Assembly: GCA_911728455.2 (NCBI GenBank)
Contig: OU452225.1
Span: 1,103,501-1,167,500, forward strand
Direction of reading: 5' to 3'
Length of the DNA stretch: 64,000 nt
From: Marthasterias glacialis
Taxonomy: Eukaryota > Echinodermata > Asteroidea > Forcipulatida > Asteriidae
Part shown: one piece after another, positions 60,676 through 64,000 of the stretch
Layout: every line of letters begins with the position of its first letter
How positions within the stretch are numbered: position 1 is the first letter of the stretch
Translations under genes and position numbers: made by a program
The notes under the pieces: model-generated
The model's input: the letters and a program-made list of their open reading frames with translations, nothing else
Database searches by the model: none
What the model was told of the DNA's origin: nothing

Positions 60676-63456
60676 GTATGTACAATGTAAAATACTTCAG
60701 AAACTGGTCGACAAAAACATTAAAACAATGTAATAACAAACTTTATTGTGATTTGTGCAAACTTTACTTTTTGGGACGTCCAATTCGTCCTGACAGAGTT
60801 TACCATTTCGTCCGGATATCCAGTTAGCCTTTTTGAGATAATTATGGTGGACACCATAGGAGTGCACTGTTTGGTTTGGGTGTCTACAGACAAACTTTAC
60901 CCAAACCAAATAGTGTCATAGTAATGTGTCCACCATATCTCCAAGTGGCTTTATTAATTCGTGCGAACGAATCACGTAACAAACTAATGTTTCACTCCTT
61001 CATCCCTCCCTGGCCCGTAGCAATATACTGAAACAAAATTAATTCAATTCTGGAATTGGAAACCACAGAAAACAATTTGGGTCTTTGATGCGGTAGTTTT
61101 TAAGGAAGCCCATTAGTACCAGGTGAATATCAGATAAAATATTCACATCCCAAATAAATTCACCTGTCAAAGAAGTTAACCTAGCACGATTGCTTCCGTA
61201 ACTTCCCCCACCGATGAGAGACTAACTTATGAAGCGCAGTTTTAAACTCAGGTTTATTGTAAACTTTCCGTAAAGATAAGAACTTTCATGGGCGCATGAT
61301 AAATTTAAAAAGCTCTTTAACAAACCATTGAAGTTGCACTTGAAATGAACGATCTACCTTTTATTCAAGGAACTACCAGGAGATTCATGATGTGATGGAG
61401 AAAGAGATGAAGGATATTGTCAGTGTTCCAGGGTGCGACAAATGGGGTTTGTTCTTCGGTTGGGACCCAGAGCTCGTACCCGATCTTCCGGCGCTTAGCG
61501 CCGCCTATCTGGACGCTACTTTCCCCGCTGACATTCCAATGGCAGTGGTTGGCCAGAGCGGTCATGTTGCATGGGTTAATAGTCAAGCTCTTAAAGAAGC
61601 AAACGTGAGTGGAATTTTTAAAATATTGTGGCGGGCATAAACAGTTATCCTGTCTATAATTATTAACTTGATCCTTGTCTCCTTCTTCCTCAAGTTAAAG
61701 TCACTAAGCGGACTAAAGGCTGAGGGACGAGATTCGTTTCGGAGGAAGTATACCGCCGATTATAATTAATTGTAAACCTCTCTGTCAGAATACACACAGA
61801 TCCCTAAAAATAATCACACAGATCGGACACAAGTTTATGTGACCTTGACCTCAATTTATTTATTAATCACCTTCAACTCAAGAAGTTGGGTAAAACAATG
61901 TAGCCTTTCAGCAGTTTGAAACGAGACTTAAGTTACTCACAATAATTACTGCTAAATCAATATTGTGTGAACGGCAACCCGCACTCAGAACAATATGCAA
62001 CAGTTACACACCAGCCCCCTGGGCCTTGAGCGCACAGCTCGGTCCCGGTACAACCACACAACTCGCTCTGCCAATGCAGCCTTCACACAAATCCCGTAGT
62101 TGTGTACCCCGCACACAGCGACGGCAACCTTCGGGTCGTAGTTCAACTTAACCCTGTCAACTACACCGCAGTATCGTATCCGGCTAATCGTCTTGTGTTA
62201 AAACACCACGATCGCCTGCACGCGCAAAGCCTAAATAACACAGCCTAAATTCCAGCAACGAGTGATACGGGCGAACCCTTGCACCACTCCAAAAATGCAA
62301 CAAATGCTGTCTGAATTCACAAAGAAGACAAACACTTACGTCTCACTCTAACTTTGCTCTCTCAAAATGTTGGAACAAATCCAATAGGACTCTCCAGACT
62401 ATACTCTATGCTTTCCAGACTGTATCTATACCTTCCAGACTCCAGACTGCCCTGCAACCCAAAAACAGCAGCTTTTATCTCGTTTTCTCGCCTGCAATTT
62501 GCACGCCCAACAGCGCAAAACTTCTTACATAAACTTAAATAACTTCTTAAAGATTATGCTCAAAACAGCCCAACTAAACTATAAATTGCGCACAATTAAA
62601 ATGCACCTGACCTTCAGTGGCGCGAACTGCCACCTTGCACCCTGCCATTGGTGCAACCAGGTCGCCTGACCAACTACGTCGTTCACGTATCACGTGCGAC
62701 GTCACATGACAATAACAACTCATGCACTTCCAAGTTCCATTACAATATGTTTTAATGGTCAAATTGATGACATCGTTCTCCAAACACAGACCGATAAAAA
62801 GAGGAGTTCAAATTAAGTTTTGAGACAAGTTTTTTAAAGTCTTTTGAAATCTTAACGTCGAAATGCGCGGAAGGCTTAAATAAAATGGAGCTTTTTAACG
62901 TCTAAGGGTCACATGAAACTGATGGACAATTACTCTTAAAGAGGCAGTAAGCAAGTCAAAGATGAGACTGCAAATAACTTTGCCCAACAGAACAGCTCTG
63001 TCTTATTAATATCAATCTGGCTTTTAAAAAAACACGGTGCATTTCGGAGACAACGTAACTCAAAACATTCTTGGGTTGTTGCAGCAAGATACGTCATTGC
63101 ATCTGTTTTTGACTCAACTTTACCGGTAAAATCCACCCATCATGCAAGGTAAACTTTGTATTAATTTATTTCGCAGGTTACTAATGACACCCCTAACCCT
63201 CCCGGTGGGACTTTTGTCAGAGACCAAGAGGATAAACTCACGGGACAGCTTCTTGAAGAGCCTGCCATCTTGGGTGTCGTAGGCAAGGCACCTCTTCCAA
63301 GCGCGGAGGCGATCGTAGCGTCCGTTCTGAAGCAGTGGAGGTATTACGCTTCGATGGGGTTGACGACCGTCACGGACCTGGCGTATACACCCAACCAAAA
63401 CTTTGATCAGCTTTTGATGGCGATCTCTGCTAAGGAAATATGTCCAATCCGTCTCG
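60392..63456 (+). CDS. Amidohydrolase-3 family hydrolase (YtcJ-like), first 3 exons, 3' end outside window
   Basis: Metal-dependent amidohydrolase of the YtcJ / N-substituted formamide deformylase type (amidohydro_3, about 550 residues in full). Exons 60392-60675, 61370-61604 and 63177-63456 join in frame to 266 residues; the last donor GTGAGA at 63457 shows the gene continues. Residues 8-60 form the N-terminal beta-sandwich strand set (ADLILFGGSIITMD, AEAVAIAGERIVAVGS). TLMPGFIEPHQHA gives the HxH metal ligands at His73 and His75. Residues 158-168 read SGHVAWVNSQA, a family hallmark (GHSAWVNS). Residues 183-201 (GGTFVRDQEDKLTGQLLEE) and 229-240 (YYASMGLTTVTD) match conserved family segments. 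No signal peptide, so probably cytosolic. Substrate cannot be predicted. Start chosen at the first in-frame ATG, 65 codons upstream of the conserved TLMPGF block, with the expected family N-terminus. Confidence 0.9.
60676..61369 (+). other. Amidohydrolase intron 1
   Basis: No repeat or coding signal recognised, apart from a short inverted repeat around 60841-60945 (ATGGTGGACACCATAGG against GTGTCCACCATAT). Confidence 0.65.
61370..61604 (+). CDS. Amidohydrolase exon 2
   Basis: Acceptor TTATTCAAG ends at 61369, donor GTGAGT at 61605. Completes Arg95, then NYQEIHDVMEKEMKDI, GLFFGWDPELVPDLPALSAA and SGHVAWVNSQALKEAN. Confidence 0.92.
61605..63176 (+). other. Amidohydrolase intron 2
   Basis: About two thirds is a candidate minus-strand solo LTR (61783-62786); the flanks show nothing recognisable. 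Confidence 0.65.
61783..62786 (-). mobile_element. Candidate solo LTR of an LTR retrotransposon
   Basis: On the minus strand this block begins TGTTTGGAG and ends TTCTGACA (TG...CA ends), is more GC/CpG-rich than the flanking intron, has a TATA-like GATAAAAG (62479-62472) about 300 bp in, and two overlapping AATAAA signals (61864-61855) about 75 bp before the end. This U3-R-U5-like order fits an LTR. No internal gag/pol is present and I found no clear target-site duplication, so the boundaries are provisional. Confidence 0.45.
63177..63456 (+). CDS. Amidohydrolase exon 3
   Basis: Acceptor TATTTCGCAG ends at 63176, donor GTGAGA at 63457; 93 codons plus one base: PGGTFVRDQEDKLTGQLLEE, then AEAIVASVLKQWRYYASMGL and TTVTDLAYTPNQNFDQ. 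The next exon is outside the window. Confidence 0.92.
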
Positions 63457-64000
63457 GTGAGAATTTGGAAGATGATCGCCATTGATTGGAAAGAGAATTA
63501 TTTTATAAATGTCCCTTTGAAAAAACTTGACCTGGTCATGTCTCCATACCACACTTTATGAAGTTTGTCCTTTTAAAAATATATTTTACGACTGTATTTT
63601 GTTTTTTAACACGACACGTCAGTATCTCGGCTTCTGTTGGTTTTGTGTGTACATCCGGGTTGAAGGGACACATTGCCTTCAAATCTCTCAAAATTTTGCT
63701 GTTTAGAACTGCTCCTTATCTTTTTAAAGATGTGTTCATGCAATAAAGCACATACAGTGTGTTTTAATTAGTGAGCAGTGGTTAAAAAACCCCATACATT
63801 TTGGCCCAGAAAATAAAACCAGCGGAACCACACTTCGAAACACACGGTTATACGCCATTTTGTTTAGTCAATTCAATGGCGGGCCGTGTTTTGTCACGAA
63901 ATTAAACAAAAACCACACAATTTCAAGGGATATTTAAGTGAATCATTAGGTTCTACTTTTAAAATATCTATCCAGCCATATTTATTGAATAACAAACGCT
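63457..64000 (+). other. Amidohydrolase intron 3 (partial)
   Basis: AT-rich; no coding exon or known repeat recognised before the window ends. Confidence 0.6.

Noticed and set aside
61963-62151. 62-aa plus-strand ORF in amidohydrolase intron 2
   Set aside because: Lies within the candidate LTR, on the opposite strand, with no domain.

Overview
This is a eukaryotic, intron-rich genomic window, AT-rich outside exons and packed with short interspersed repeats. The three gene models have GT-AG introns. Repeat content (tRNA-derived SINEs and many hairpin-type MITE families, including one beginning CCCAATTTCATAGAGCTGC) together with the protein sequences suggests a marine invertebrate deuterostome, most likely an echinoderm such as a sea star. 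The species assignment is inference; no database was consulted.

Layout. (1) Positions 1-26842, plus strand: the C-terminal half of a nuclear factor I (NFI/CTF) transcription factor gene, with eight exons ending at a TAG stop. The DNA-binding domain exons lie upstream of the window. (2) 26843-37975: a non-coding stretch of about 11 kb that must contain the NFI 3' UTR and the convergent intergenic region. (3) 37976-57130, minus strand: a complete SAS-6 (SASS6) gene, the cartwheel protein of centriole assembly, with 17 certain coding exons plus a possible small 5' exon. (4) 57131-60391: the intergenic region between the divergent starts of SASS6 and the next gene. (5) 60392-63456, plus strand: the first three exons of an amidohydrolase-3 family (YtcJ-like) metal-dependent hydrolase, continuing beyond the window.

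The three genes are functionally unrelated (developmental transcription, centriole duplication, small-molecule hydrolysis). NFI and SASS6 converge; SASS6 and the amidohydrolase diverge. All splice junctions listed were checked for GT/AG dinucleotides and for phase continuity by hand translation.

The rest of the window is introns and spacers holding at least three tRNA-derived SINE families, several MITE families (two with TA-flanked inverted termini), long foldback hairpins, a minus-strand LINE reverse-transcriptase tail, a candidate solo LTR in amidohydrolase intron 2, minisatellites and microsatellites. I found no convincing tRNA, rRNA, CRISPR or prokaryotic-type system, and no clear evidence of a wholly undescribed system. 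The most useful leads are the lineage-specific C-terminal end of NFI, the SASS6 start ambiguity, the bacterial-like amidohydrolase and its candidate solo LTR, and the hairpin element families.
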